The notes: generated by a model not told the origin, from the sequence alone. A stretch of DNA of 28,882 nt from Thermodesulfobacteriales bacterium (GCA_004525335.1 SPCL01000005.1:1-28882), one strand, 5' to 3'; shown: positions 17,519 through 25,713, counted from the first letter of the stretch. Numbers and translations are program-made.

Positions 17519-18301
17519 TCAATCTTTAAACTTGGGCTCATCTCTTCCCAGATAAACCGATAATGCTCCTCCCTCAACAAATATTGTCTGCCCTGTAATA
17601 TACTGAGATTCATCTGAAGCAAACATTACTGCCGGAGGCAGTATGTCCTCTGGCCTACCTCTTCTTCCTTCGGGTATCCCTTTTGTCATATATTCGTCAT
17701 AATCAGGGTCTGATGATGAAGACATAGGTGTTACAATCGATCCGGGAGCTACACAGTTTACGGTTATCCCGTAAGACGCCATGTCAACAGCCATTACTTT
17801 GGTAATTATCATTACACCTGCTTTAGCTGCATGATATGCGATAGATATTGGATGAAAATCCATGACTCCAGCTACAGAGCCGATATTTATTATGCGACCG
17901 GTAGTTTTTTGCTCAATTACATGTTTACAAAAATGTTGAGATAAAAAGAAGAGCCCTTTGAGACTAATATCCAACTGTTTGTCCCAGCTGTCGGGTGTAA
18001 CCTCTAAAACGTCCTCTCTCCTGGCGTAGGCCGCGTCGTTTACTAAAATGTCTACTTTCCCGAATTCATCAAGAGCTTTATGAATAAGTTTTTCATGTGC
18101 GTCCACATCCCCTACATCCAGAGTATCGTATATGGCCTCTCCACCCATATCTTTCACTTCCTGTACTACTTCTATGCATTTATCGTCATGAAGAGCAGCG
18201 ATTACAACCTTTGCACCTTCTTTCACAAAGCCCAGCGTTATCGCGCGCCCAATTCCTGATGACCCACCTGTTATTATTGCAACTTTATCTTTTAGTCTCA
18301 T
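17519..18301 (-). CDS. Short-chain dehydrogenase/reductase (SDR)
   Basis: A classical NAD(P)-dependent SDR of 260 residues. The cofactor loop is TGGSSGIGRA (11-20). The active site has S142, Y156 and K160 in the YHAAK motif, and GSIVTPM and FVEGGALSVYLG close the fold as in glucose-1-dehydrogenase-like members. Two usual positions differ: NNAG reads NDAA (88-91), and the Asn of the catalytic tetrad appears to be Ser (S113 in DISLKG). The frame also offers TTG at 18304, one codon earlier, with better spacing to the AAAGGAGAG ribosome site. I chose the ATG. The substrate is unknown. Confidence 0.88.
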   Translation of the reverse strand: MRLKDKVAIITGGSSGIGRAITLGFVKEGAKVVIAALHDDKCIEVVQEVKDMGGEAIYDTLDVGDVDAHEKLIHKALDEFGKVDILVNDAAYARREDVLEVTPDSWDKQLDISLKGLFFLSQHFCKHVIEQKTTGRIINIGSVAGVMDFHPISIAYHAAKAGVMIITKVMAVDMASYGITVNCVAPGSIVTPMSSSSDPDYDEYMTKGIPEGRRGRPEDILPPAVMFASDESQYITGQTIFVEGGALSVYLGRDEPKFKD

Positions 18302-18518
18302 CAAATCAGGACTCTCCTTTCATAGTTGATAAAATCTTAACAATCATCTCTTTATAATTTAAACTACAAAGCGTTTTGGTGATAGAACTACATCATACAA
18401 AACTAGTGTTTGGAATGCAATTGAAGTATTGGAGTTTTAAGTATAAATTGCTAGTAAAGATCATAAGGTTTTTGCTAATGGTAAGGGAAACAAGTTATTA
18501 TTTATTAGGAGAATTTAA

Positions 18519-19466
18519 ATGCGAGTAATAGTTGCCAAGCCTAGGGGATTCTGTGCTGGAGTTGACCGCGCAATTGAGATAGTTGAGAGAGCGCTTGAGA
18601 CTTATGGAGCACCTATATATGTTCGCCACGCCATAGTTCACAATAAACGTGTAGTTGAATCTTTAATCGAAAAAGGGGTCAAGTTTGTAGAAGATCTTGA
18701 TGAGATAGAGGACGAAGGGGCAAAGGTAATATTCAGCGCTCACGGTGTTAGCCCGGCAGTATGGAATGAAGCTGGTAAGAACAATCTTGAAGTGGTAGAT
18801 GCGGTTTGCCCATTAGTAACAAAAGTTCATAATGAAGTTAAGCACTATGCGGATCTCGGTTATACCATCATATTAATCGGACATAGAAATCATGTAGAAG
18901 TGATAGGCACAAGTGGACACGCGCCAGAGAAGGTTATAGTTATTGAGTCTGTCAAAGAAGCTCAGAAGCTAACCGTGCTCGATCCTAATAAAATAGCCTA
19001 TGTAACACAAACTACACTAAGTGTAGATGATACGAGGGATATACTTGCAGCTCTAAAAGAAAAATTTCCTAACATCGTAAGCCCTTCAAAACTGGATATT
19101 TGTTATGCTACTCAAAACAGACAGGATGCTGTAAAAGCTCTCACTAAAGAGGCGGATCTTATTTTTATTATGGGCTCACCAGAAAGCTCTAACTCAAACA
19201 GGCTTGTTGAAGTGGCTAAAGCTAACGGTGTGGAGAAGGCTTATCTAATTGAAGGTGCCGATAATCTTGACGGCCACTTATTTACAAGCGACATGGTAAT
19301 TGGACTCAGCTCAGGCGCATCAACTCCTGAGACGGTAGTGCTTGAAGTAATAGATAGGCTTAAAGAGTTTGGGGCTGATAGCATAGAAGAACTCGACGGG
19401 AAAGAGGAGCACACAAGGTTTCCGTTTCCAGAGACCATTCAGTTTACATCTGCATCCAATTCATAA
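18519..19466 (+). CDS. ispH: 4-hydroxy-3-methylbut-2-enyl diphosphate reductase
   Basis: Last step of the MEP isoprenoid pathway, giving IPP and DMAPP with a [4Fe-4S] cluster. At 315 residues it has normal length. The three cluster cysteines are C12 (GFCAGVDRA), C97 (DAVCPLV) and C195 (DICYATQNRQ). E127 in HVEVIG is the proton donor. H41, SAHG (73-76), TSGHAPE and GSPESSNSNRL are the other substrate-binding segments. TAGGAG precedes the ATG. The 214-nt gap upstream, shared with the divergent SDR gene, holds AT-rich promoter-like sequence but no RNA gene that I can see. Confidence 0.97.
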   Translation: MRVIVAKPRGFCAGVDRAIEIVERALETYGAPIYVRHAIVHNKRVVESLIEKGVKFVEDLDEIEDEGAKVIFSAHGVSPAVWNEAGKNNLEVVDAVCPLVTKVHNEVKHYADLGYTIILIGHRNHVEVIGTSGHAPEKVIVIESVKEAQKLTVLDPNKIAYVTQTTLSVDDTRDILAALKEKFPNIVSPSKLDICYATQNRQDAVKALTKEADLIFIMGSPESSNSNRLVEVAKANGVEKAYLIEGADNLDGHLFTSDMVIGLSSGASTPETVVLEVIDRLKEFGADSIEELDGKEEHTRFPFPETIQFTSASNS

Positions 19467-19476
19467 TAAATATTTC

Positions 19477-19986
19477 TTAAAGCGTTATAACTTCTTGCAG
19501 TTCCCCGGTTTTGGTATTGAATAAATACCCGGAGATTTTTATTTCTTTTGATACCAGAGGATGATTTCTTATATGCATAGCATCGTGTTTAACACTCTCT
19601 ATTCTATCTGATATAGAAAGCCAATTTACGAATTCACCCTCGATCGTATTTAATCTTTCTTTTAAAAGCTTACCCATTTCTTCTTGTGTAAATCTTTCCA
19701 TACCACATTCCGAATGGTGAATAACCAGCCACTCATTGGTACCCAGAAGCGTGGTTGAGATAACAAGTGAGCGTATTGCATCATCACTTGCCCTGCCGCC
19801 AGCGTTTCTTATTATATGGGCATCCCCAAGCTCTAATCCAAGGAATTTCATGGGTTCCAGACGCGCGTCCATACAAGTTAATACGGCCAACCGCCTTGCA
19901 GGTGGTATTTCTAGGTCTGATTTGTTGCCAAATTCTTCGGCGTATTTATTGTTTGCTAACTTAATCCTTTCGATATTATCGCTCAC
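19477..19986 (-). CDS. Beta-class carbonic anhydrase
   Basis: Interconverts CO2 and bicarbonate with zinc. A 169-residue protein of the short beta-class clade (like Rv1284). Zinc ligands are C38 in CMDARL, then H91 and C94 in HHSECGM. The D40-R42 dyad that gates the active site is present. RNAGGRASDDAIRSL (60-74) is the conserved core helix. The start codon is GTG at 19986 with GGGAGGAA about 6 nt upstream. It is convergent with ispH with a 10-nt gap and lies 57 nt downstream of the sigma factor gene on the same strand, so read-through from that promoter is possible. Confidence 0.92.
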   Translation of the reverse strand: MSDNIERIKLANNKYAEEFGNKSDLEIPPARRLAVLTCMDARLEPMKFLGLELGDAHIIRNAGGRASDDAIRSLVISTTLLGTNEWLVIHHSECGMERFTQEEMGKLLKERLNTIEGEFVNWLSISDRIESVKHDAMHIRNHPLVSKEIKISGYLFNTKTGELQEVITL

Positions 19987-20043
19987 TAATAATTCCTCCC
20001 AATTAGCTTCAAATATTCTAATTTATTATTAGAGTTATAAAAC

Positions 20044-21129
20044 TTAAGTCAAGAATTCCTTTAATATCAACCCTTCTTTCGAATCCGCTATTTTTTTAAG
20101 TGCTATGGTTTCGATTTGTCTGATTCTTTCTCTACTAAGATCATATTTATGTGCAATTTGTTCCAGTTTATGTTCTTCATAATCTATACCAAATCTCATT
20201 TTGAGTACATCTCTTTCCCTGTCAGTTAATTGGTTAAGCGATTCCTTAACTCTTTTCATCATAGAGTTTTGAGCTAAATAATAATCAGCTTTCTTGCTTT
20301 TTGTGTCAGGAACTATATCAAGATAAGTCTTAGTGTCTTCATCTACCCCTGATATCTCCAAAGGAACTGTCAGATCTCTTCCTCTTAAAATTGTATTTAC
20401 TATCTCTTTGGAAATACCAATTTCCCGAGCTATTTCTTCACTTTCTGCTGGTTTATCCCGATTATGTTCTAGCTTAGCCTTTGCTTTATAAACTATAGAT
20501 GATTGTTCCTGTAGATAGACCGGTATGGAAATTACCTTTGTTTGTTCCATGATCGCTCTAGACAATGATTGATGTATCCACCATGCACTATATGTTGAGA
20601 ATTTAAACCCCTTTGTATAATCAAACTTCTCAACAGCTTTCATAAGACCGATGTTTCCTTCCTGTATCAAATCCGAAAGTGGTAGTCCTCTAGTTTGATA
20701 CCTATTTGCTAGATCAATTACAAATCTCAAATTGGATTTAATAAATTTTTCTCTAATTCTCAGTGCTCTATTTTGAATTAATCTGAGTTTAGCATCAGAA
20801 TGTACAATATTCCTTTTATTTTTAAATTGGTTTTTATTTTGTTTTGAGTTCAACCCGTTTATTATTAAATTAGCCTTTTCTTTGCAAATCTTCATTTGAG
20901 CCGATAGCACTATTTCGTCTCGTCTGGTTAGTAATTGTTCCCCGTTTAACTCTTTATAATATGCAAAAAGAAGTCTAAAATTTTTGTCTATACTCTCGGT
21001 TTCTATCTCTGTTTTTTCAGATTCAGGTTCATCATCCTTATTCTCATCATTGAGAGAATCAAAATTGATCTCATTCTCATTATAGTCCTGCTCTGCTGCT
21101 ATTTCCTCTCCTAATTGTTTAAGCGGCAT
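20044..21129 (-). CDS. RNA polymerase sigma-70 family factor (RpoD/RpoS-like, probably alternative)
   Basis: A 361-residue sigma factor. An acidic N-terminus (about 8-50) precedes region 1.2 (about 50-80). Region 2 runs about 128-205: core-binding DLIQEGNIGLMKAVEKFD, then FSTYSAWWIHQSLSRAIMEQ for melting and -10 recognition. Region 3 is about 210-275. Region 4 is about 295-350, with helix-turn-helix LEQIAHKYDLSRERIRQIE. Primary sigma factors usually read WWIRQAI and RTIRIPVH, whereas this one has WWIHQSL and KVISIPVY, and it lacks a large region 1.1. I therefore read it as a group-2-type alternative factor. A consensus promoter with two palindromic sites lies between it and the marR gene. GAGG precedes the ATG. 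Confidence 0.9.
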   Translation of the reverse strand: MPLKQLGEEIAAEQDYNENEINFDSLNDENKDDEPESEKTEIETESIDKNFRLLFAYYKELNGEQLLTRRDEIVLSAQMKICKEKANLIINGLNSKQNKNQFKNKRNIVHSDAKLRLIQNRALRIREKFIKSNLRFVIDLANRYQTRGLPLSDLIQEGNIGLMKAVEKFDYTKGFKFSTYSAWWIHQSLSRAIMEQTKVISIPVYLQEQSSIVYKAKAKLEHNRDKPAESEEIAREIGISKEIVNTILRGRDLTVPLEISGVDEDTKTYLDIVPDTKSKKADYYLAQNSMMKRVKESLNQLTDRERDVLKMRFGIDYEEHKLEQIAHKYDLSRERIRQIETIALKKIADSKEGLILKEFLT

Positions 21130-21155
21130 ATCGATAGTCCTCAGAACAATATAGT

Positions 21156-21168
21156 TTAGGTTAACTAA
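21156..21168 (-). promoter_or_regulatory. Candidate operator TTAG-N5-CTAA, second site of the sigma gene
   Basis: A 13-bp palindrome (TTAGGTTAACTAA on the + strand) between the sigma gene promoter and its ATG, three bases from the first site. It has the same TTAG-N5-CTAA frame as the other two sites near marR. The general form resembles known MarR-family operators such as the SlyA/RovA type TTAGCAAGCTAA. Confidence 0.45.
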
Positions 21169-21171
21169 TAT

Positions 21172-21184
21172 TTAGGAACCCTAA
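21172..21184 (-). promoter_or_regulatory. Candidate operator TTAG-N5-CTAA, first site of the sigma gene
   Basis: The core TTAGGAACCCTAA extends to perfect 7-bp arms (ATTTAGG, AAC, CCTAAAT) at 21170-21186. It starts a few bases downstream of the -10 box, so it covers the expected transcription start. A bound dimer would block initiation. It is the best-formed of the three copies. Confidence 0.55.
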
Positions 21185-21187
21185 ATA

Positions 21188-21215
21188 ATTATATTAAATT
21201 TTTTTAAGAAATCAA
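21188..21215 (-). promoter_or_regulatory. Promoter of the sigma factor gene
   Basis: On the minus strand the -35 box TTGATT (21210-21215) and the exact consensus -10 box TATAAT (21188-21193) are 16 bp apart. The -35 box overlaps the marR stop codon. The expected start falls near 21181, inside the first palindrome, with about 50 nt of leader before the ATG at 21129. Confidence 0.6.
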
Positions 21216-21823
21216 TGTTTTTTATAGTGAGGACATTCTTTGCAAATGTCATCCTCGCTTAGGATGGTGTGAAGCTGCTCACAATAATGCGGTTTTGGTT
21301 CACCCAAAAATCTATCTCTACTAAAATAGCAACAATCTGTACATATATCGCTGCTAAAAATAAGCCCTTTCTCGATAAGCCTCTCCGTTATTCTAACTAA
21401 CAACTTTTCCAAAACAGCTTTTTCGCTATTGGTAAATTCTGATACAATTTCTTCAAGTTCCTTTCCAATATCTTCAACGAGGTGAACCTCTCTAAGCCCA
21501 CTACGAGTTAATTCCAAGTGGACTTTCCTACGGTCCTCCAAGTCTCGGCTTCTTAATATGAGCTTTTTCTTTTCCAAAGAGTCTATTATTCCACTAGCAG
21601 TAGCTGGAGTACAGGCAAGGTTTTTGGCAACATAACCAACCGTAATAGCATCTTTTCTAGTATAGTTGATGAATAGAAGGGTCTTTATCTGAACCGGTGT
21701 GAGGTGTTCAATCTTACTCTTATCCCAGAAAATATTTCTAACTGCTTGGCTTATACTAAATAAAGTCCTAGTTATCTGACCGCCTAAATTATTTTGTCGG
21801 TATATTGGATCAAAAATAGACAT
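21212..21823 (-). CDS. MarR-family transcriptional regulator with cysteine-rich C-terminal tail
   Basis: A 203-residue winged-helix dimeric regulator. The DNA-binding region runs about 42-110: LTPVQIKTLLFI, recognition helix CTPATASGIIDSLEKKKLI, and wing RSRDLEDRRKVHLELT. The last 45 residues carry C161, C164, C165, C181, C194 and C197 with nearby H179 and H199, a spacing that could hold zinc or an iron-sulfur cluster. From memory, tails of similar pattern occur in some other MarR proteins, with no function I can cite. Palindromes TTAG-N5-CTAA lie 15 bp upstream of its ATG and in front of the adjacent sigma gene, so autoregulation and control of sigma are likely. It lies downstream of a GHMP kinase and an ABC exporter, a usual setting for MarR repressors. 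Confidence 0.88.
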   Translation of the reverse strand: MSIFDPIYRQNNLGGQITRTLFSISQAVRNIFWDKSKIEHLTPVQIKTLLFINYTRKDAITVGYVAKNLACTPATASGIIDSLEKKKLILRSRDLEDRRKVHLELTRSGLREVHLVEDIGKELEEIVSEFTNSEKAVLEKLLVRITERLIEKGLIFSSDICTDCCYFSRDRFLGEPKPHYCEQLHTILSEDDICKECPHYKKH

Positions 21824-21837
21824 ATGTTTACCTATAT

Positions 21838-21850
21838 TTAGGATACCTAA
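21838..21850 (-). promoter_or_regulatory. Candidate operator TTAG-N5-CTAA upstream of marR
   Basis: The palindrome TTAGGATACCTAA is 15 bp upstream of the marR ATG and matches the TTAG-N5-CTAA frame of the two sites before the sigma gene. A weaker palindrome, TAGT-N5-ACTA, follows at 21851-21863, giving a paired layout like that of the sigma gene. I found no clear -35/-10 pair for marR itself. Confidence 0.5.
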
Positions 21851-21875
21851 TAGTTTGTTACTAACATAATATACT

Positions 21876-21927
21876 ATAAGATTTTACAGTAGTATGAGTC
21901 CATAAGATTTTACAGTAGTATGAGTCC
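21876..21927. repeat. Perfect 26-bp tandem duplication at the 3' end of the GHMP kinase gene
   Basis: Two adjacent identical 26-bp units, 21876-21901 and 21902-21927. Each unit holds, on the minus strand, GGACTCATACTACTGTAA (the last codons of the kinase plus its stop) and eight further bases. The gene uses the stop in the 21902-21927 copy; the other copy lies after the stop, next to the marR regulatory region. Confidence 0.9.
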
Positions 21928-23109
21928 ATTGTCTGATTCCGCAAAAAAGACAGCAGCTTGCTCTCTTAATTCAGGATACTCATTTGTGTACTGATTTATT
22001 ATTTCATAAGCAGAGTTTTCGGGAAAATCATGATTAACAAAAGCTACAACACTGCCTCCATATCCTCCTCCATTAATAGCTGCCCCATACACTCCTTCAG
22101 TTGAGCTTGTTAATTTAAAGAGATAATCAATTTCCAGGCTCCCTGTGTCATAGTTTTCAAGAGTACTCCTGGATGACTCATTCATTAAATCCCCAAATTT
22201 CTTAATATTTCCTGTATCCCAAGCCTTTATTCCCTCCTCCACACGTTGTACTTCTGAGAAATAATGAATCGCCCAATTCTTTATATCCTCGGGCAGTCTT
22301 TTTTTCTGCGCTTCATAAACCTGAGATGGTATGTCTGATAAAACACTTGGAGATTTTAATCCCCCCATAAGCCCAAGAAGGCCTGCTATTCTTTTGCATG
22401 CCTCAACCCTCTCATTAAATCCCGACGAAGTTAACTCCCGAGTAAGCCCTGAATATAATATTAGAATCTTGAAATCCAGTCCAAAATTTGGTTTGGCATG
22501 CGGAACAACTTCCCCCGATAAGCTATCTATGCGAAGAATGCAGTTCTTCTTGCCATAGACAATTGAAGATGGATCTAAACTGCCGACTTGTAATTTGAGA
22601 TATTTATTTTCTATTTCTGAATCCAGAGAAACATATTGTTCCGATGAGAGATGGGCTGTGTTTAAGTGAGAAAGTGCTTTTAGATATGCAAGACCCACTG
22701 AAGCTGAAGAGCTTAAGCCGCTTGCAGGAAGTGACCCTGCTACTGCTCCAGTAAATCCAACCTCAATTGGCATATGTTCTTGAATAACTTTAGCTGCCCC
22801 CATAGCGTATCTGCTCCAGTCATCTCTTCTAGGAGTCTTAACGTTGTCTAAGTCAAATTCCACAACTCCTGGAAAGTTCATGCTGTAGAGGCGAATTTTC
22901 CTCTCATAGTTTGGTATAAAAGCCAAGAGAGTCCTGGCATTAATAGTCATTCCCAATACCGGTCCGCCTTGATGGTCGATGTGTGCACCTAGGGGCGAAA
23001 TACGGTATGGAGAGGTTACTATATTTAATTCAGAATCGGCAAATTTCTCACGCTTTTTTAAATGTTCAACTAGTTTGTCGACTTGGTTTTCTAGAGATGA
23101 AAATTCCAT
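21910..23109 (-). CDS. GHMP-family sugar kinase, galacturonokinase-like
   Basis: A 399-residue galactokinase-superfamily protein. In place of the usual galactokinase signature GEHTDY it has SPYRISPLGAHIDHQGG at residues 33-49, nearly the motif I recall for plant galacturonokinase (Arabidopsis At3g10700). GHMP motif 2 is ASGLSSSAS (129-137), the likely catalytic Asp is D179 in GSLDPSSIV, and motif 3 is GAAINGGGYGGS near residue 345. It should phosphorylate a hexose or hexuronate at C1 with ATP; the galacturonate preference is inferred from motif likeness. The ABC exporter gene ends 18 nt upstream on the same strand. Its 3' end is tandemly duplicated but the frame is intact. Confidence 0.85.
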   Translation of the reverse strand: MEFSSLENQVDKLVEHLKKREKFADSELNIVTSPYRISPLGAHIDHQGGPVLGMTINARTLLAFIPNYERKIRLYSMNFPGVVEFDLDNVKTPRRDDWSRYAMGAAKVIQEHMPIEVGFTGAVAGSLPASGLSSSASVGLAYLKALSHLNTAHLSSEQYVSLDSEIENKYLKLQVGSLDPSSIVYGKKNCILRIDSLSGEVVPHAKPNFGLDFKILILYSGLTRELTSSGFNERVEACKRIAGLLGLMGGLKSPSVLSDIPSQVYEAQKKRLPEDIKNWAIHYFSEVQRVEEGIKAWDTGNIKKFGDLMNESSRSTLENYDTGSLEIDYLFKLTSSTEGVYGAAINGGGYGGSVVAFVNHDFPENSAYEIINQYTNEYPELREQAAVFFAESDNGLILL

Positions 23110-23127
23110 ATTTTGTTTATACCGGTA

Positions 23128-25206
23128 TCAACTTGGTAAAGTGGAAAAACGGTGAATCTCATTTTGCAGATTATATAGATTAAAGTAAATCCCTTTTTGG
23201 GCTAGAAGTGAAGCATGATTTCCGGACTCCGTGATCTCACCTTTATGAATTACCAGTATTCTATCAGCTTCCCTCACATTTGATAACCTATGAGCGATGA
23301 TTAAAGTTGTGGTACCGTTCCCATTTTTTCTAATCGTTTCTTGAATACGTTTTTCTATATTAGCATCGATGTTTGAAGTTGCTTCATCTAGAATCATGAA
23401 CTTTGCGTTTTTTGAAAATGCCTGGCTAATAGATACCAGCTGTTTCTCGCCCGAAGAAATTAAGTTTCTATCGCTTTGAGCAAGTCGGCTCATATTTCTT
23501 ATAGACGGCATGTTGTTTGTGCTCTGCTCATTGCCGTCAGATGTGTTTTTCCCGAATAAAAACAGGTCCTGGAATACTGCAGATATGTTATCTCTTAAAA
23601 AGTTCGGATTGTAATTTCTAATATTAACTCCGTCCAGTAAAATCTCGCCTTTTTGAGCTTCGTAAAATCTTAGAATTAAATTTACTATTGTAGTTTTACC
23701 TGACCCTGTTAATCCAACTAGGGCTACTGTTTCACCCGGATTTAATTTAAATGAAATGTTTTTCAATACCCATTCTTTGTCGTCATACGAGAACCAAATA
23801 TTCTTAAATTCAATCTCTCCCTTAATTTCTCCTTCGTTTCTCCCCGAGTTTTCTTCAGGGGTAGCATTAACTAGTTCATATAGATTCTCTGTAGCTGCAG
23901 CCGCAGACTGAAAGATATTGTACTTTTCAGCAAGCTCCATTATCGGTCTGAATAACAATCTCACATAGTATAGATAAGCAATTAATGCTCCCAGAGTTAG
24001 ATCCAAAGTTAACACCTTTAATCCTCCGTACCAGAGGATAAACGCGACTGTGAATACGCTGGTAAACTCTATAAATGGTCTAAATGTGGCATAGACCCAA
24101 AGCTGATCCATATTAGCTTTGTAATTTTCGCTATTAATACCCTTAAATTTCTGAAAGTTCTCTATCTCTTTGTTATAGAGCTTTATGAGGATGATACCCC
24201 TTACGCTCTCTTGAACGAAAGCGTTTAATTTAGCAATTGAAATTCTGACGTCCCTATAAACCGTCTTTAATTTCATTCTGAAAAGACTTGCAAAAATTAA
24301 CATCAGCAAGGTCAATATAAACACAAAAACCGTGAGCGTTTTATTCATAAAATACATCACGACAAAAACACCGATTACTACGAGTATGTCTTTAAAAAAC
24401 TGTACCATTACAGATGTGTACATTTCATTTATCGCATTTACGTCGTTAGTTACCCTTGTGGAGAGTCTCCCCACCGGATTCTTGTCAAAGAAGGTTTGTG
24501 GTAGTTTCAAGATATGAGAAAATACATTGACCCTCATTCTGTGCATGATTTTGTGGCCTGAGTAATTGAGAATATATGTGTAAAGAGTGCTGAATATGAA
24601 TACTCCCAACAGACACAATAAGAGTAGGGATGCAAGCCTAACCACTTGTTTTATTTCATCACTTCTTAGAACTAAAAGCTCACTTCTACTTAGCTGACCA
24701 AGTGATGTATAGCTTATATAATCATAAGCGCCGGTTTCTTTAAAGATGCTTTTATTATTAGAAACGATAGTGTTTACTTTTTTATAGTCCTGAGCGCTCA
24801 GTCCGCTCTGATTAATTGCCAAGTACCTTTCCTTAGAGACGAGACCCAGTTTCTCAAGATTGTGCCTGTCTTCATTGTCTATCTCAGACATATCTATCAA
24901 ATACGAGTTCTGGTTTATGGGTACTACCAGGTTAGAATATTTATCTTTTATATCTAAGACTAATTTTCTGTCCGTATCCTTATCGCTTAATTCTGCAATT
25001 CTCCAAGAGGGGTAGATGTATTTATCGACAGCCAATTTGGCAATATAGGGCACAGTTAGCTCAAGCGCAGCTGTAATAATCATAAATACAAGTGCTAGAA
25101 ACATAGCTGTCCTATACGGTCTCGTGTATCCGAACAGCCATCTTATGAGTTTTAAGTCATAAGTCTTCTTCCCTTTTTTGGCTTCCTCGTTATCCATTAA
25201 TGCCAA
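23128..25206 (-). CDS. ABC exporter half-transporter with large extracellular loop (BmrD/YheH-like)
   Basis: A 692-residue fusion of a six-helix membrane domain and a nucleotide-binding domain. TM1 (about 34-56) and TM2 (about 187-212) are separated by about 125 polar residues, a layout I recall for BmrD/YheH-type subunits of heterodimeric multidrug exporters. Walker A is GLTGSGKTT near residue 495, Q-loop VFQDLFLF, signature SSGEKQL, Walker B FMILDEATSNID with catalytic Glu, H-loop IAHRLS. About 40 residues separate the Q-loop from the signature where about 60 is usual, so the helical subdomain is shortened. The start is TTG at 25206, 10 nt after TAGGAG; the ATG at 25197 is less well placed. 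No partner half-transporter is in the window. Confidence 0.9.
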   Translation of the reverse strand: MALMDNEEAKKGKKTYDLKLIRWLFGYTRPYRTAMFLALVFMIITAALELTVPYIAKLAVDKYIYPSWRIAELSDKDTDRKLVLDIKDKYSNLVVPINQNSYLIDMSEIDNEDRHNLEKLGLVSKERYLAINQSGLSAQDYKKVNTIVSNNKSIFKETGAYDYISYTSLGQLSRSELLVLRSDEIKQVVRLASLLLLCLLGVFIFSTLYTYILNYSGHKIMHRMRVNVFSHILKLPQTFFDKNPVGRLSTRVTNDVNAINEMYTSVMVQFFKDILVVIGVFVVMYFMNKTLTVFVFILTLLMLIFASLFRMKLKTVYRDVRISIAKLNAFVQESVRGIILIKLYNKEIENFQKFKGINSENYKANMDQLWVYATFRPFIEFTSVFTVAFILWYGGLKVLTLDLTLGALIAYLYYVRLLFRPIMELAEKYNIFQSAAAATENLYELVNATPEENSGRNEGEIKGEIEFKNIWFSYDDKEWVLKNISFKLNPGETVALVGLTGSGKTTIVNLILRFYEAQKGEILLDGVNIRNYNPNFLRDNISAVFQDLFLFGKNTSDGNEQSTNNMPSIRNMSRLAQSDRNLISSGEKQLVSISQAFSKNAKFMILDEATSNIDANIEKRIQETIRKNGNGTTTLIIAHRLSNVREADRILVIHKGEITESGNHASLLAQKGIYFNLYNLQNEIHRFSTLPS

Positions 25207-25399
25207 TTTCTATATGCTCCTAAATTTTGAATATGATTTTCTTAATACTCTTTGTTTTCTATAAGTATAATCTTTTATAAGAATTGTATAGATTTTAGGT
25301 ATAAGATAATATTAAGTTTATTTGTTACTCGTGAAAAATCAAAACATTATCCAAACAGATAAGAATTATTCCAAAGCGTAATTTTTAAAGGAGATATTT

Positions 25400-25702
25400 A
25401 TGATTAAGCATATAGTAATGTGGAGACTAAAAGATGAAGCCGCAGGTGCAACAAAAGAGGAAAATGCGCTCAAATTAAAAGACGCTCTTGAGTCATTAAA
25501 AGGCAAAATAGAATCATTAAAAGCTGCTGAGGTTGGTATTAACTTCAATCCGTCTCCTGCAGCGTTTGACGTAGTTTTATACTCTGAGTTCGAAGATCAA
25601 GACGGTTTAAATGCTTATCAGAATCACCCGGAGCATGTAAAGATTGTAGATTTCGTTGGTGAGATCAGGACCGATAGGGCTGTTGTAGATTACGAAGATT
25701 AA
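25400..25702 (+). CDS. Dabb (stress-responsive alpha/beta barrel) domain protein
   Basis: A 100-residue single-domain protein that begins MIKHIVMWRLKDEA, the usual Dabb opening with a conserved His, and has the closing segment DFVGEIRTDRAVVDYED. Dabb proteins form dimeric ferredoxin-like barrels; some are enzymes and many have no known role. AAAGGAGAT precedes the ATG. It is divergent from the ABC exporter gene across a 193-nt very AT-rich gap and convergent with tsaD with an 11-nt gap. No specific function can be given. Confidence 0.85.
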   Translation: MIKHIVMWRLKDEAAGATKEENALKLKDALESLKGKIESLKAAEVGINFNPSPAAFDVVLYSEFEDQDGLNAYQNHPEHVKIVDFVGEIRTDRAVVDYED

Positions 25703-25713
25703 AGTCTTTCGAG

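Noticed and set aside
18421..18447. Promoter TTGAAG / TATAAA before ispH
   Set aside because: Spacer is only 15 bp and the gap is A/T-rich, so many such pairs occur by chance.
25207..25399. Several -35/-10 pairs between the ABC exporter and Dabb genes, such as TTGTTA (25322) with CATTAT (25345) and TTGTAT (25284) with TAATAT (25307)
   Set aside because: The gap is so A/T-rich that competing candidates cannot be ranked; some promoter is surely here, but none can be singled out.
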